DNA of 26,453 bases, from the NCBI GenBank assembly GCA_023421735.1, contig JAEZSP010000100.1, positions 1 to 26,453 of the forward strand, written 5' to 3'. Below the pieces are notes generated by a model that made no database searches, was not told the origin of the DNA, and was given only the letters and a program-made list of their open reading frames with translations. How positions within the stretch are numbered: the stretch's first letter is position 1; each line of letters begins with the position of its first letter. Origin of the DNA: Bacillota bacterium. GTDB taxonomy: Bacteria; Bacillota_A; Clostridia; Christensenellales; Aristaeellaceae. This document shows positions 7,539 to 15,378 of the stretch, piece by piece. A program made the translations under genes and the position numbers.

Positions 7539-9797
7539 ATGGATGTGAAGGCAGTCGTCAAGAAAATGACTCTGGAAGAAAAGGCGGGCATGTGCTCAGG
7601 ATCGGACATGTGGCACCTGAAGGGCGTTGCGCGGCTGGGCATTCCGTCCGTTATGGTAACCGACGGCCCGCACGGCCTGCGCAAGCAGGTGGGCTCGTCC
7701 GATCATCTGGGACTCAACGAATCGGTCGTTGCGGTCTGCTTCCCCACCGCCGCGTCACTTGCATCGACGTTTGACCGCGCGCTCATCCGGGAAGTCGGTG
7801 AGGCACTCGGTGACGAATGCCAGGCGGAAGACGTCGCCGTCATTTTGGGTCCCGGGGCGAACATCAAGCGCAGCCCCCTGTGCGGCAGAAACTTCGAATA
7901 CTTCAGCGAGGATCCGTACCTCACAGGCGAAATGGCAAAATCGCACATCGCGGGCGTGCAATCGAAAAACGTCGGCACGAGCCTGAAGCATTATGCGGTC
8001 AATAATCAGGAAACGCGGCGCATGACGATTGACGCGCGCCTGGATGAACGGACACTGCGGGAAATCTATCTCGCGGGCTTTGAGAAGGCCGTCGTGGAGG
8101 CAAAACCATGGACGGTCATGTGCTCCTACAACAAAATCAACGGGACTTACGGATGTGAAAATCCGCATACGCTCACAGAGATTCTGCGCGAAGCCTGGGG
8201 ATTTGAAGGCTATGTCATGACCGATTGGGGCGCGATGAACGACAAGATTGCGTCCATCCAGGCGGGTCTCGAGCTCCAAATGCCGGGGGGCGATGCGTCT
8301 GCCGACCAAAAACTCGAAAACGCCGTGAAAAGCGGCGCGTTGGACGAGGCGATCCTTGACCGCGCGTGCGAGCGAATCCTTTCGGTCACCATGCGCTATG
8401 TGGAAAACCGTCGGCCCGAAACAAAATTCGATCGCGCCGCGCATCACGCTCTCGCGCGGAAAGCCGAAGCCGAGGGCTGCATCCTTCTGAAAAACAACGG
8501 TGCCTTGCCGCTGAAAAACGACGCAAAGGTGGCCATCATCGGGAAATTTGCCGCCGAGCCCAGTTATCAGGGGGGCGGCAGCTCGCACATCAATTCCTGG
8601 AAGGTGGAAACCGCCATTGACGCGTTCAAGGAGTATGGCGGCACGGTTACCTATGCGCAGGGATATGTGACCGACAAAGACGAAGATGATTTGCAGCTGC
8701 TCGACGAGGCATCGAAAGTCGCTGCCGCATCGGACGTGGCGATTGTGTTCGCGGGGATGCCGGCCCGTTTCGAAAGCGAAGGTTTCGACCGCAAGCATCT
8801 GGATTTACCCGAGTGCCAAAATCAGCTCATTTCGGTCGTGGCAGACGTGCAACCCAACACGGTGGTGGTCCTGCACAACGCATCCGCGGTCTCGATGCCA
8901 TGGCTCCGAAAGGTTTCCGCGGTGATTGAGGCATATCTGGGCGGCGAAGCGGTTGGCGGCGCGATCTACGACGTGGTGACCGGAAAGGTCAACCCGTCCG
9001 GAAAGCTCGCGGAAACGTTCCCGAATCGGATCGAGGACACGCCGGCTTTTCTTCACTTCCCCGGGTATGACGACGTAGTCGAATACCGGGAGGGAATTTA
9101 CGTCGGCTATCGCTATTACGACACGAAAAAGATGGATGTTCTATTCCCCTTCGGCCATGGGCTGAGCTATACGACCTTTGCGTATTCCGATCTCAAAATC
9201 GACAAGACCGAGATGACAGACGCGGAAACCGCAGTCGTTTCGTGCGCGATTACAAACACGGGCAGAGTTTTCGGGAAAGAAGCAGCGCAGCTCTATGTGA
9301 CGCGCAAGACCGAGGGCGTACCGCGCGCGATGCGTGAACTCAAGGGATTTGAAAAAGTTGCGCTCGCACCCGGTGAAACAAAAAGGGTCAGCTTCACGCT
9401 GGATCAGCGCTCGTTCGCGTACTTCAACGCGGAATCGAACGCGTGGGCCGTCGAAGAGGGCACATACGGCATCGAAATTGGCGCATCGTCGCGCGCGATC
9501 AAGCTTGAGGGCGAGATGCTTGTGCGCCCCATCAAGCCGTATTGCAGGCCGTTTACGCTGAACAGCACGCTTGGCGATCTTCTGAAAAACGCCGTCGCCG
9601 CGCCGGTCATCCAGAACATACTCAAATCTGCGTTCCCCATGCCGGAGGATGGCGCACCCATGCTCGGCATGGAAGGCGGCATGATGGATTTATTCGCAAG
9701 CATGCCGATCCGATCCATGATCAGCTTCTCGGGCGGCGCGTTTACGCAGGAGCAGGCGCAGGCGCTTCTCGACGGGATCAATGCAAGCCTGACATAG
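7539..9797 (+). CDS. Glycoside hydrolase family 3 beta-glycosidase, cytoplasmic
   Basis: Retaining exo-beta-glycosidase of 752 residues, close in size to clostridial BglB enzymes. Order: GH3 N-terminal TIM barrel (about 10-310) with the substrate-binding stretch LKHYAVNNQE and nucleophile D229 in YVMTDWGAM; GH3 C-terminal alpha/beta sandwich (about 320-560) with likely acid/base E414 in ESEGFDR; a fibronectin III-like domain (about 555-650); and an extra C-terminal tail (about 663-752) rich in Met, Gly and helix-forming residues. There is no signal peptide, so it works on imported oligosaccharides or glycosides. Its pairing with an N-acetylhexosamine kinase-like gene hints at beta-glucosides or beta-HexNAc. 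The N-terminal motifs look more beta-glucosidase-like than NagZ-like. Confidence 0.9.
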   Translation: MDVKAVVKKMTLEEKAGMCSGSDMWHLKGVARLGIPSVMVTDGPHGLRKQVGSSDHLGLNESVVAVCFPTAASLASTFDRALIREVGEALGDECQAEDVAVILGPGANIKRSPLCGRNFEYFSEDPYLTGEMAKSHIAGVQSKNVGTSLKHYAVNNQETRRMTIDARLDERTLREIYLAGFEKAVVEAKPWTVMCSYNKINGTYGCENPHTLTEILREAWGFEGYVMTDWGAMNDKIASIQAGLELQMPGGDASADQKLENAVKSGALDEAILDRACERILSVTMRYVENRRPETKFDRAAHHALARKAEAEGCILLKNNGALPLKNDAKVAIIGKFAAEPSYQGGGSSHINSWKVETAIDAFKEYGGTVTYAQGYVTDKDEDDLQLLDEASKVAAASDVAIVFAGMPARFESEGFDRKHLDLPECQNQLISVVADVQPNTVVVLHNASAVSMPWLRKVSAVIEAYLGGEAVGGAIYDVVTGKVNPSGKLAETFPNRIEDTPAFLHFPGYDDVVEYREGIYVGYRYYDTKKMDVLFPFGHGLSYTTFAYSDLKIDKTEMTDAETAVVSCAITNTGRVFGKEAAQLYVTRKTEGVPRAMRELKGFEKVALAPGETKRVSFTLDQRSFAYFNAESNAWAVEEGTYGIEIGASSRAIKLEGEMLVRPIKPYCRPFTLNSTLGDLLKNAVAAPVIQNILKSAFPMPEDGAPMLGMEGGMMDLFASMPIRSMISFSGGAFTQEQAQALLDGINASLT

Positions 9798-9816
9798 ATC
9801 GAATCCGTACGATCTC

Positions 9817-9850
9817 GCCCCGCGACCTACGCCGCGGGGCCTTCCTTTTT
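9817..9850 (+). terminator. Intrinsic terminator after the GH3 gene
   Basis: Stem GCCCCGCG (9817-9824) with CGCGGGGC (9833-9840), 8-nt loop, followed by CTTCCTTTTT. It lies 20 bp after the stop codon. Confidence 0.8.
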
Positions 9851-9886
9851 CGACTCGGAACGAAAAGCAACCAATCGGACATGATG

Positions 9887-9930
9887 CGCCCGCCCGCGTT
9901 CCACGCGCGGGCGGGCGATTTGTGTCTTTT
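9887..9930. terminator. Second, 12-bp hairpin between convergent operons
   Basis: Perfect 12-bp G+C stem CGCCCGCCCGCG (9887-9898) with its complement at 9906-9917 and a 7-nt loop. On the plus strand a T-rich tract (ATTTGTGTC then five T) follows. On the minus strand the downstream tract is only mildly T-rich, so it may serve the nucleoside importer operon less efficiently. The two hairpins account for the 157-bp gap 9798-9954. Confidence 0.65.
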
Positions 9931-9954
9931 TGAATTTCAATCTGTACGGCATCC

Positions 9955-11028
9955 CTATCGTCTGGACTTGTCGTAAGGGATTCCCTCTGCCTTTGGTGCG
10001 CGGGACTTTTTCGACGTGAGGACGAGGAGAATCATCGTTACGACGTAGGGAAGCATGAGATAGATATATTCGCTGGACTTGACGCCCTTAAAGCTCGGCA
10101 TGAAGGGGATGGAGGACGCATAGGAGCCGAGAATTTTGAACAGAGCGAAGAAGAGCGACGCGCCGAGGATGCTCAGCGGCTTCCAATTGCCGAAGATCAT
10201 GACGGCGAGTGCGAGGAAGCCGTAGCCGGCAACGGAGGCTTGAAAGCCCGATCCCGCCGCAACGGTGAACGCGAACCCGCCAATGCCAGCAAGGAAGCCG
10301 GACATACAAACGCCGATGTAGCGCAGGCGATATACATTGATGCCAACCGAATCCGCCGCCTGCGGATGTTCGCCGCATGCGCGCAGACGCAGCCCGAGCC
10401 GCGTCTTGTAGAGGATCACGGCGACCGCGATCAAGAGAATGACCGCAACGGGCGTCGTGATGTACATGGACTTGAAAAACAGCTTTTCGAAAAACGCCTG
10501 TGCGCTCTGCCAGAAACCCGCGCCGTAGACCGCGCCCGAAGGAACGGCGGTGATGCGCGTCCAGGATGGAATGAGAATGGTTGTATTTCCCTGTCCCTGG
10601 ATCGCCCACGTAAGAACAACCGCAAATGCGGGTGCAAGCTGGTTGAGCGCGGTTCCGCCGATGGTCTGATCGGCCTTCAGATTGATGGACGCAAACGCGA
10701 GCAGCAACGAATAGACCACGCCCGCAAGCGCCGCGCACGCGACCGCCGCGAGCACGAAAAACTGCGGATTCGCGTCTATGGTATGAAGAACGAAACTCTG
10801 CCATGATGTCAACGCGCCGCCTGCATTCAAAACGAGTTCCGCAGCGTCATAGACCTTGTTGAGTCCCGAGAGGATCAATGTCGAGATCAGGCCGCCGACG
10901 ATCATGACGCCCTCAAGTGCGATATTGATGACGCCCGAGCGTTCCGAACACATGCCGCCCAGTGCCACGAGTAAAAGCGGCACCGCAAAGAGGATGGTCG
11001 AGCTGAGGATATCCGCCAATGTCATCAT
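9955..11028 (-). CDS. nupQ: ABC transporter permease, BMP/nucleoside importer (second permease)
   Basis: Hydrophobic 357-residue membrane protein of the BPD_transp_2 (branched-chain/ribose-type) permease family. The N-terminal GGMCSERSGVINIALEGVM segment is the hallmark of YufQ/NupQ-like permeases of BMP-dependent nucleoside importers. About 8-10 membrane segments are apparent. It heterodimerizes with the other permease to form the channel. The start overlaps the previous permease stop by 4 bp (ATGA), and it is the last gene of the operon. The symbol follows the Bacillus nupNOPQ system; nucleoside specificity is inferred from family, not proven here. Confidence 0.88.
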   Translation of the reverse strand: MMTLADILSSTILFAVPLLLVALGGMCSERSGVINIALEGVMIVGGLISTLILSGLNKVYDAAELVLNAGGALTSWQSFVLHTIDANPQFFVLAAVACAALAGVVYSLLLAFASINLKADQTIGGTALNQLAPAFAVVLTWAIQGQGNTTILIPSWTRITAVPSGAVYGAGFWQSAQAFFEKLFFKSMYITTPVAVILLIAVAVILYKTRLGLRLRACGEHPQAADSVGINVYRLRYIGVCMSGFLAGIGGFAFTVAAGSGFQASVAGYGFLALAVMIFGNWKPLSILGASLFFALFKILGSYASSIPFMPSFKGVKSSEYIYLMLPYVVTMILLVLTSKKSRAPKAEGIPYDKSRR

Positions 11029-12128
11029 TGCGCGTCGCCTCCATTCTCCGCTTCTTCAAGCTTCTGCCGTTTTCGCACCATGAATTTGTTGATGACCTCG
11101 CGCATGAGCAGCGAGAAAGCGCTCAGATAGATGATTGCCGCGATGATGATGTCGATGATCTCCTTGGCAAATTCAGGCTGCAGCGCATCGCCGCCAACCT
11201 GTATATAGGAGATAAACAGCGCCGAAAAGATGGTTCCCGCGGGATTCGATGAGGCGAGCAGCGCCACCGGAATTCCGTTAAAGCCCATGGTGAGCAGCAC
11301 CTTTTCGATGACAAACTGCGCGGTGCCGCTCAGGTAATACAGCGCACCGCCCGCACCCGCGAGCGCGCCGGAGATCACCATCGAAAGAACGATCGAGCGC
11401 TTTGGATTGATACCCGCGTATTGGCTGGCGTTTCGGTTATAGCCGCAGGCCTTGAGTTCGTAACCAAACGTCGTCCTGGACAGAACGATCCATACGATAA
11501 TCGCGATCAGGACCGCGAGAAAGATGCCGATGTTCATATAATTGGAACCCATGAGCGCATCGAGGCCGAGCTTGGGAAGGATCGCATCCTTGTTCGCAAT
11601 CGCGAGGGCGGCTGTCTTATTCTTATAGGGCGCGCCCCATGCGCTCGCGAGCATGAGCGGCATGTTATTGAAAGAGAGGTTCACGGCGAAAAGCGCGATC
11701 CAGTTGAACATAATGGAGGTGATGACCTCGTTGACATTGAAAAACGCCTTGAAGAGGCCGGGAATTGCGCCCCAGATTGCGCCGCCCATCATCGCCGCAA
11801 AAATGCACACATACCACGGCATCCGAAACTGGATCGCCGCGACGAGCGCAAAAAAAGCGCCCATGGTGTACTGGCCGGAAGCCCCGATGTTAAATAGTCC
11901 CGTCTTGAACGCGAAGCCGACCGAAAGACCGGTCATCAAAAGTGGGGCGGCTGTATAGAGAACCTTCGCAAACTTTTCCGTACTCTTGAAGCCGGTGGTG
12001 AGAATATTGACAAGTCCGTTTGACGATGCCGACGGATTGAAGATGATCAGTAGCACATAGCCAACCAGAAGGCCGATCAGGATCGAAACGACGGAAGCGA
12101 TGACGTTGACGATGCCCCGCTTTTTCAT
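11025..12128 (-). CDS. nupP: ABC transporter permease, BMP/nucleoside importer (first permease)
   Basis: 367-residue inner-membrane permease of the BPD_transp_2 family, YufP/NupP-like. It opens with a charged MKKRG start and a first membrane helix, then shows the family segments FKTGLFNIGASGQYTMGAF and GALAGAGGALYYLSG. The C-terminus is a charged cytoplasmic tail. It overlaps the ATPase stop by 4 bp on one side and the other permease by 4 bp on the other, so the three are probably translationally coupled and made in matched amounts. Confidence 0.88.
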   Translation of the reverse strand: MKKRGIVNVIASVVSILIGLLVGYVLLIIFNPSASSNGLVNILTTGFKSTEKFAKVLYTAAPLLMTGLSVGFAFKTGLFNIGASGQYTMGAFFALVAAIQFRMPWYVCIFAAMMGGAIWGAIPGLFKAFFNVNEVITSIMFNWIALFAVNLSFNNMPLMLASAWGAPYKNKTAALAIANKDAILPKLGLDALMGSNYMNIGIFLAVLIAIIVWIVLSRTTFGYELKACGYNRNASQYAGINPKRSIVLSMVISGALAGAGGALYYLSGTAQFVIEKVLLTMGFNGIPVALLASSNPAGTIFSALFISYIQVGGDALQPEFAKEIIDIIIAAIIYLSAFSLLMREVINKFMVRKRQKLEEAENGGDAQ

Positions 12129-13657
12129 GCGCCCACCTCCTGCCGCTTCGCGCCCGACATATAAAGGCCCAGTTCCCCGACCGTGGTCGTTTTCGGATCA
12201 AACGCACCGACGATCTCGCCCTCGTACATGACGAGGATGCGGTCTGAGACGTTCATGACCTCGTCAAGTTCGAGTGAGACAAGGAGAACGGCCTTGCCCG
12301 CATCGCGCTGGGCGACGAGCTGACTATGGATATACTCGATGGCGCCCACGTCGAGACCGCGCGTGGGCTGCACCGCCACGAGAAGCGGCGCATCCATGTC
12401 AATCTCCCGGCCGACGATGGCCTTTTGCTGGTTGCCGCCGGACATGGAGCGAACAATCGTATCGGCGCCCTGTCCGCTTCTGACATCATACTGTTCGATG
12501 AGGCGATCCGCATACTGTTCGACTTCTGAAAAGCGGATAAAGCCGTGCGATTCGAACGGCCTGTGCCAATATTTCTGCAGAACGAGATTTTCTGCAAGCG
12601 TGTAATCGAGGATCAGGCCATGCTTGTGGCGATCCTCGGGAATGTGGCTCATGCCCTGAACGCTGCGCTGGCGAATGGAGGCATGGGTAATGTCCTGTCC
12701 CATGAGGGAAATCGTCCCCGCATGCGCCTTTTCAAGCCCGGTGAGCGCGGCGACAAACTCCGTCTGTCCGTTGCCTTCGATGCCCGCGAGGCACACGATT
12801 TCGCCCGCACGCACATCGAGCGAGACGTTTTTGACACTGTCGCCCTTGTGGGTGCGTGATTTGACGGAAAAATTGCGCACAGACAACACGATTTCGCCCG
12901 GTTCTCTGTCCGCTTTCTCGACGAAAAAACTCACATCGCGCCCCACCATCATGCGCGAAAGTTCCTCTTTATTTGTATCCTTTATGTCAACGGTGCCGAT
13001 GCGCTGTCCCTTGCGCAGAACGGTAACGCGGTCGGCCACCGCCATGATCTCGTTCAGCTTGTGGGTAATAAACAGAATGGACTTTCCTTCATGCGCGAAG
13101 GAGCGCATGATCTCCATCAGCTCGTCGATTTCCTGCGGCGTAAGAACCGCAGTCGGCTCGTCGAGAATGAGAATCTCGTTGTCGCGGTAGAGCATTTTGA
13201 GGATTTCGACGCGCTGCTGCATACCGACCGAGATGTCCTCGATCTTCGCGTCCGGATCGACGCGCAGGGCATATCGCTCGCTCAGTTCCATGACCTTCTT
13301 GCGCGCCTTGGCCTTCTCAAGAAAGCCCAGATGGGTATCTTCCGCACCGAGGATGATATTGTCAAGTACGGTAAAGACTTCGACCAATTTAAAGTGCTGG
13401 TGCACCATGCCGATGCCAAGCGCGTTGGCGTCGTTTGGATTCTGAATCCGAACTTCCTGACCGTTTTTGAGAATTTTGCCCTTCTCTGGCTGATACATGC
13501 CGAACAGCACGCTCATCAGCGTCGACTTTCCGGCACCGTTCTCGCCCAGCAGCGCGTGAATCTCACCCTTGCGCAATTGCAGGGTGACGTCGTCATTGGC
13601 CTTGATGCCCGGAAATTCTTTGGTAATTCCATGCATCTCAATCACATACGCATGCAT
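12125..13657 (-). CDS. nupO: ABC transporter ATP-binding protein with two nucleotide-binding domains
   Basis: 510-residue energizing subunit with two fused ABC domains, as in RbsA/YufO proteins. First half: Walker A GENGAGKST, Q-loop near HQHFKLVE, signature SVGMQQRVEI, Walker B ILILDEPTAVL. Second half: degenerate Walker A (GIEGNGQTEF), signature MSGGNQQKAI, and a Walker B in which Gln replaces the catalytic Glu (LLVAVQPTRGLD), the usual asymmetry of this family. An AAGGG site precedes the ATG by about 8 nt. It follows the binding-protein gene after an 85-bp gap holding a hairpin. Confidence 0.93.
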   Translation of the reverse strand: MHAYVIEMHGITKEFPGIKANDDVTLQLRKGEIHALLGENGAGKSTLMSVLFGMYQPEKGKILKNGQEVRIQNPNDANALGIGMVHQHFKLVEVFTVLDNIILGAEDTHLGFLEKAKARKKVMELSERYALRVDPDAKIEDISVGMQQRVEILKMLYRDNEILILDEPTAVLTPQEIDELMEIMRSFAHEGKSILFITHKLNEIMAVADRVTVLRKGQRIGTVDIKDTNKEELSRMMVGRDVSFFVEKADREPGEIVLSVRNFSVKSRTHKGDSVKNVSLDVRAGEIVCLAGIEGNGQTEFVAALTGLEKAHAGTISLMGQDITHASIRQRSVQGMSHIPEDRHKHGLILDYTLAENLVLQKYWHRPFESHGFIRFSEVEQYADRLIEQYDVRSGQGADTIVRSMSGGNQQKAIVGREIDMDAPLLVAVQPTRGLDVGAIEYIHSQLVAQRDAGKAVLLVSLELDEVMNVSDRILVMYEGEIVGAFDPKTTTVGELGLYMSGAKRQEVGA

Positions 13658-13697
13658 CGCGTCACACCCTTAACGTTTCATTGTCCAGATAGGAACG

Positions 13698-13723
13698 AGG
13701 GGTCAGACGATCGCCTGACCCCT
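13698..13723. other. Intercistronic hairpin between binding-protein and ATPase genes
   Basis: A 9-bp perfect stem, AGGGGTCAG (13698-13706) with CTGACCCCT (13715-13723), and an 8-nt loop. The T-run lies on the plus-strand side, so it is not a standard terminator for the minus-strand operon. It may instead stabilize the upstream binding-protein message or cause partial attenuation, as often seen when the binding protein is made in excess. Confidence 0.5.
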
Positions 13724-13742
13724 TTTTTCACGGTAAGACCGG

Positions 13743-14810
13743 TTATTCCATGTAGTCCACGGTAGAATTGGTGACCGTGGGCTCCACGTCGATCGCGGCG
13801 GAGATTTCCACTTCGCCGGCCTGCACCTTGGCAAAAAGAGCATTATACTCGTCAACGGTAAACTTCTGGAAGCGCCAAGAGGTATCAGCTGTGGGAAGGC
13901 CCACGCAGTCTTCCGCGGCACCGAGCGTCGCGGTCTGTCCCGCATAGGCCTCGGGCCACACGCCGCCGTTGTTATACAGATCGTTTAGCGCCAGAACGAC
14001 CGAGTTCTTGATGCCCTTCATCGCGGAGGTGATGATGGTATCGGAGACGAAATACTGGTCGGTGTCAACGCCGATGACCTTGCCGTCGGCCTCTTCAGCG
14101 GCTGCGCAAGCGGAGAGATAGATGCCGCCGCCGCAGGAGAATACGACCTCGGTGCCTTCCGCGTACCAGCCGGACATCTTGACCTTGATGTCGTCGTTGG
14201 GCGCGAACACGCCGGAGTACCAATACTTGATCTCAATCTGAATGCCCAGTTCGGCTGCCGCGGCGTCCGCGCCCTGCACGTAGCCGTAACCATAGCGAAC
14301 GACGGCGGGAACCGCCATGCCGCCCAGGAAGCCGAGCTTGGTGTAGCCGTCCATCACGGCCGCATAGCCCGCCAGATAGCCGGCCTGCTCCTCGCGATAG
14401 AGGATGTTGTGGACGTTCGTGCCGGTCTTATAATCGGAGTAATCCGCGCTGTGCGGCTGACCGTCGATGAGCAGGAAGTTCACATCGGGATACTGATCCT
14501 GCACGTCGTAAATGGCTTCCTCAAAGAGATAGCCGGGGCAAACGATGACCTTCGCGCCCTTATCGATGGCGGTCTTGATGGACTCGACGCGCGCCTCGGT
14601 GGAATCCTCGGTGGGCCGATAGTAGGCGTAGGTGTAGCCTTCGCCTTCCGCAAAGGCCTGAACGCCTTCCCACGCGGACTGGTTGAAGGACTGATCGTCG
14701 ATATTGCCGACGTCGGTAACGAGCGCGATCTCGTATGTATCATCGGCAAACGCAATCGATCCGACGAGAAGCATCGAGACGACCAACAGGGCGGAGAGAA
14801 TTTTTTTCAT
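13743..14810 (-). CDS. nupN: BMP-family nucleoside-binding protein with Sec signal but no lipobox
   Basis: Extracellular substrate-binding protein of the BMP/PnrA/TmpC-like family (355 residues), receptor for the ABC importer encoded next. The family motif ALVTDVGNIDDQSFNQSAWEG is split here as VTDVGNIDD and QSFNQSAWEG (about residues 30-53), and GVDTDQYF appears later. The signal peptide is MKKILSALLVVSMLLVGSIA followed by FADD, a signal peptidase I type site after Ala-Phe-Ala. There is no Cys in this region, whereas Gram-positive homologs are usually lipoproteins. AAGGAGG lies 6 nt before the ATG, so the start is secure. First gene of the operon. Confidence 0.92.
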   Translation of the reverse strand: MKKILSALLVVSMLLVGSIAFADDTYEIALVTDVGNIDDQSFNQSAWEGVQAFAEGEGYTYAYYRPTEDSTEARVESIKTAIDKGAKVIVCPGYLFEEAIYDVQDQYPDVNFLLIDGQPHSADYSDYKTGTNVHNILYREEQAGYLAGYAAVMDGYTKLGFLGGMAVPAVVRYGYGYVQGADAAAAELGIQIEIKYWYSGVFAPNDDIKVKMSGWYAEGTEVVFSCGGGIYLSACAAAEEADGKVIGVDTDQYFVSDTIITSAMKGIKNSVVLALNDLYNNGGVWPEAYAGQTATLGAAEDCVGLPTADTSWRFQKFTVDEYNALFAKVQAGEVEISAAIDVEPTVTNSTVDYME

Positions 14811-14859
14811 GATGATCCTCCTTGCGACGGTATATTGAGGCTCTGCCCCAATTGTGATT

Positions 14860-14868
14860 ATTATATCA
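14860..14868 (-). promoter_or_regulatory. Extended -10 promoter of the nucleoside importer operon
   Basis: On the minus strand TGATATAAT (14868-14860) is a full extended -10 (TGnTATAAT). A TTGACT lies at 14893-14888, but its 22-bp distance is too long for a standard -35, so the extended element probably carries recognition. The leader is about 43 nt. Confidence 0.6.
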
Positions 14869-14919
14869 GACTTATGAAAGAAAGAAAAGTCAAAATATAT
14901 GGATTCATTGATTCCGCTG

Positions 14920-14928
14920 TGCTATAAT
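14920..14928 (+). promoter_or_regulatory. Extended -10 promoter of mscL
   Basis: TGCTATAAT (14920-14928) is an extended -10. A weak TGGATT (14900-14905) sits 17 bp upstream of the TATAAT. The leader to the mscL ATG is about 24 nt. It is divergent from the importer promoter; the -10 elements are about 52 bp apart. Confidence 0.6.
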
Positions 14929-14958
14929 ACCCATATTCTGAGATACGGAGGGGTTCCG

Positions 14959-15378
14959 ATGAAATTTTGGAAGGAATTCAAGCAGTTTGCATTCAAGGGG
15001 AATGTGATCGATCTGTCCGTCGGCATCATCATTGGCGCTGCGTTTACGGGAATCGTCAACTCGCTGGTGAAGGACATCTTCACACCGCTGATTTCCCTTG
15101 CGACCAGGGGCATCGATTTTACCACGATGGGCATCGCACTCGGCGAGGGCGAGGATGCGGCCGTCTTTGCGTACGGAAACTTCATTCAGGCAGTCATCAA
15201 TTTCCTGCTCGTCGCCGTATGCGTCTTTCTCTTCGTCAAGTTCGTCAATAACCTCAAAAGGAAGCCCGAACCCGCTCCTGTAAAACCCGTGCGCAAGTGC
15301 CCCTTTTGCTATGGCGAAATCGACGACAAGGCAACCCGTTGTCCGCATTGCACAAGCATGCTCGACGTGAATGAGTAA
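14959..15378 (+). CDS. mscL: Large-conductance mechanosensitive channel with C-terminal zinc ribbon
   Basis: Emergency-release channel that opens under membrane tension. The 139-residue product has the conserved N-terminal amphipathic helix and pore helix TM1 (KGNVIDLSVGIIIGAAF, residues 13-29), a periplasmic-type loop, and TM2 (about 74-95). After a Lys/Pro linker, the usual short cytoplasmic helix is followed or replaced by a zinc ribbon with C114-x2-C117 and C128-x2-C131 (CPFC and CPHC). GGAGGGG precedes the ATG at 14959; the frame is open upstream to 14899 but across the promoter. The stop lies 8 bp inside the next gene. Confidence 0.93.
   Translation: MKFWKEFKQFAFKGNVIDLSVGIIIGAAFTGIVNSLVKDIFTPLISLATRGIDFTTMGIALGEGEDAAVFAYGNFIQAVINFLLVAVCVFLFVKFVNNLKRKPEPAPVKPVRKCPFCYGEIDDKATRCPHCTSMLDVNE

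Noticed and set aside
7755..8798. 347-codon minus-strand frame inside the GH3 gene
   Set aside because: Shadow of a well-supported GH3 coding region with catalytic motifs.
14908..14928. TTGATT as -35 for the mscL promoter
   Set aside because: Only 9 bp separate it from TATAAT, so it cannot pair with that -10.
14811..14958. Purine or other riboswitch ahead of the nucleoside importer
   Set aside because: The leader is only about 43 nt with no conserved purine aptamer core.
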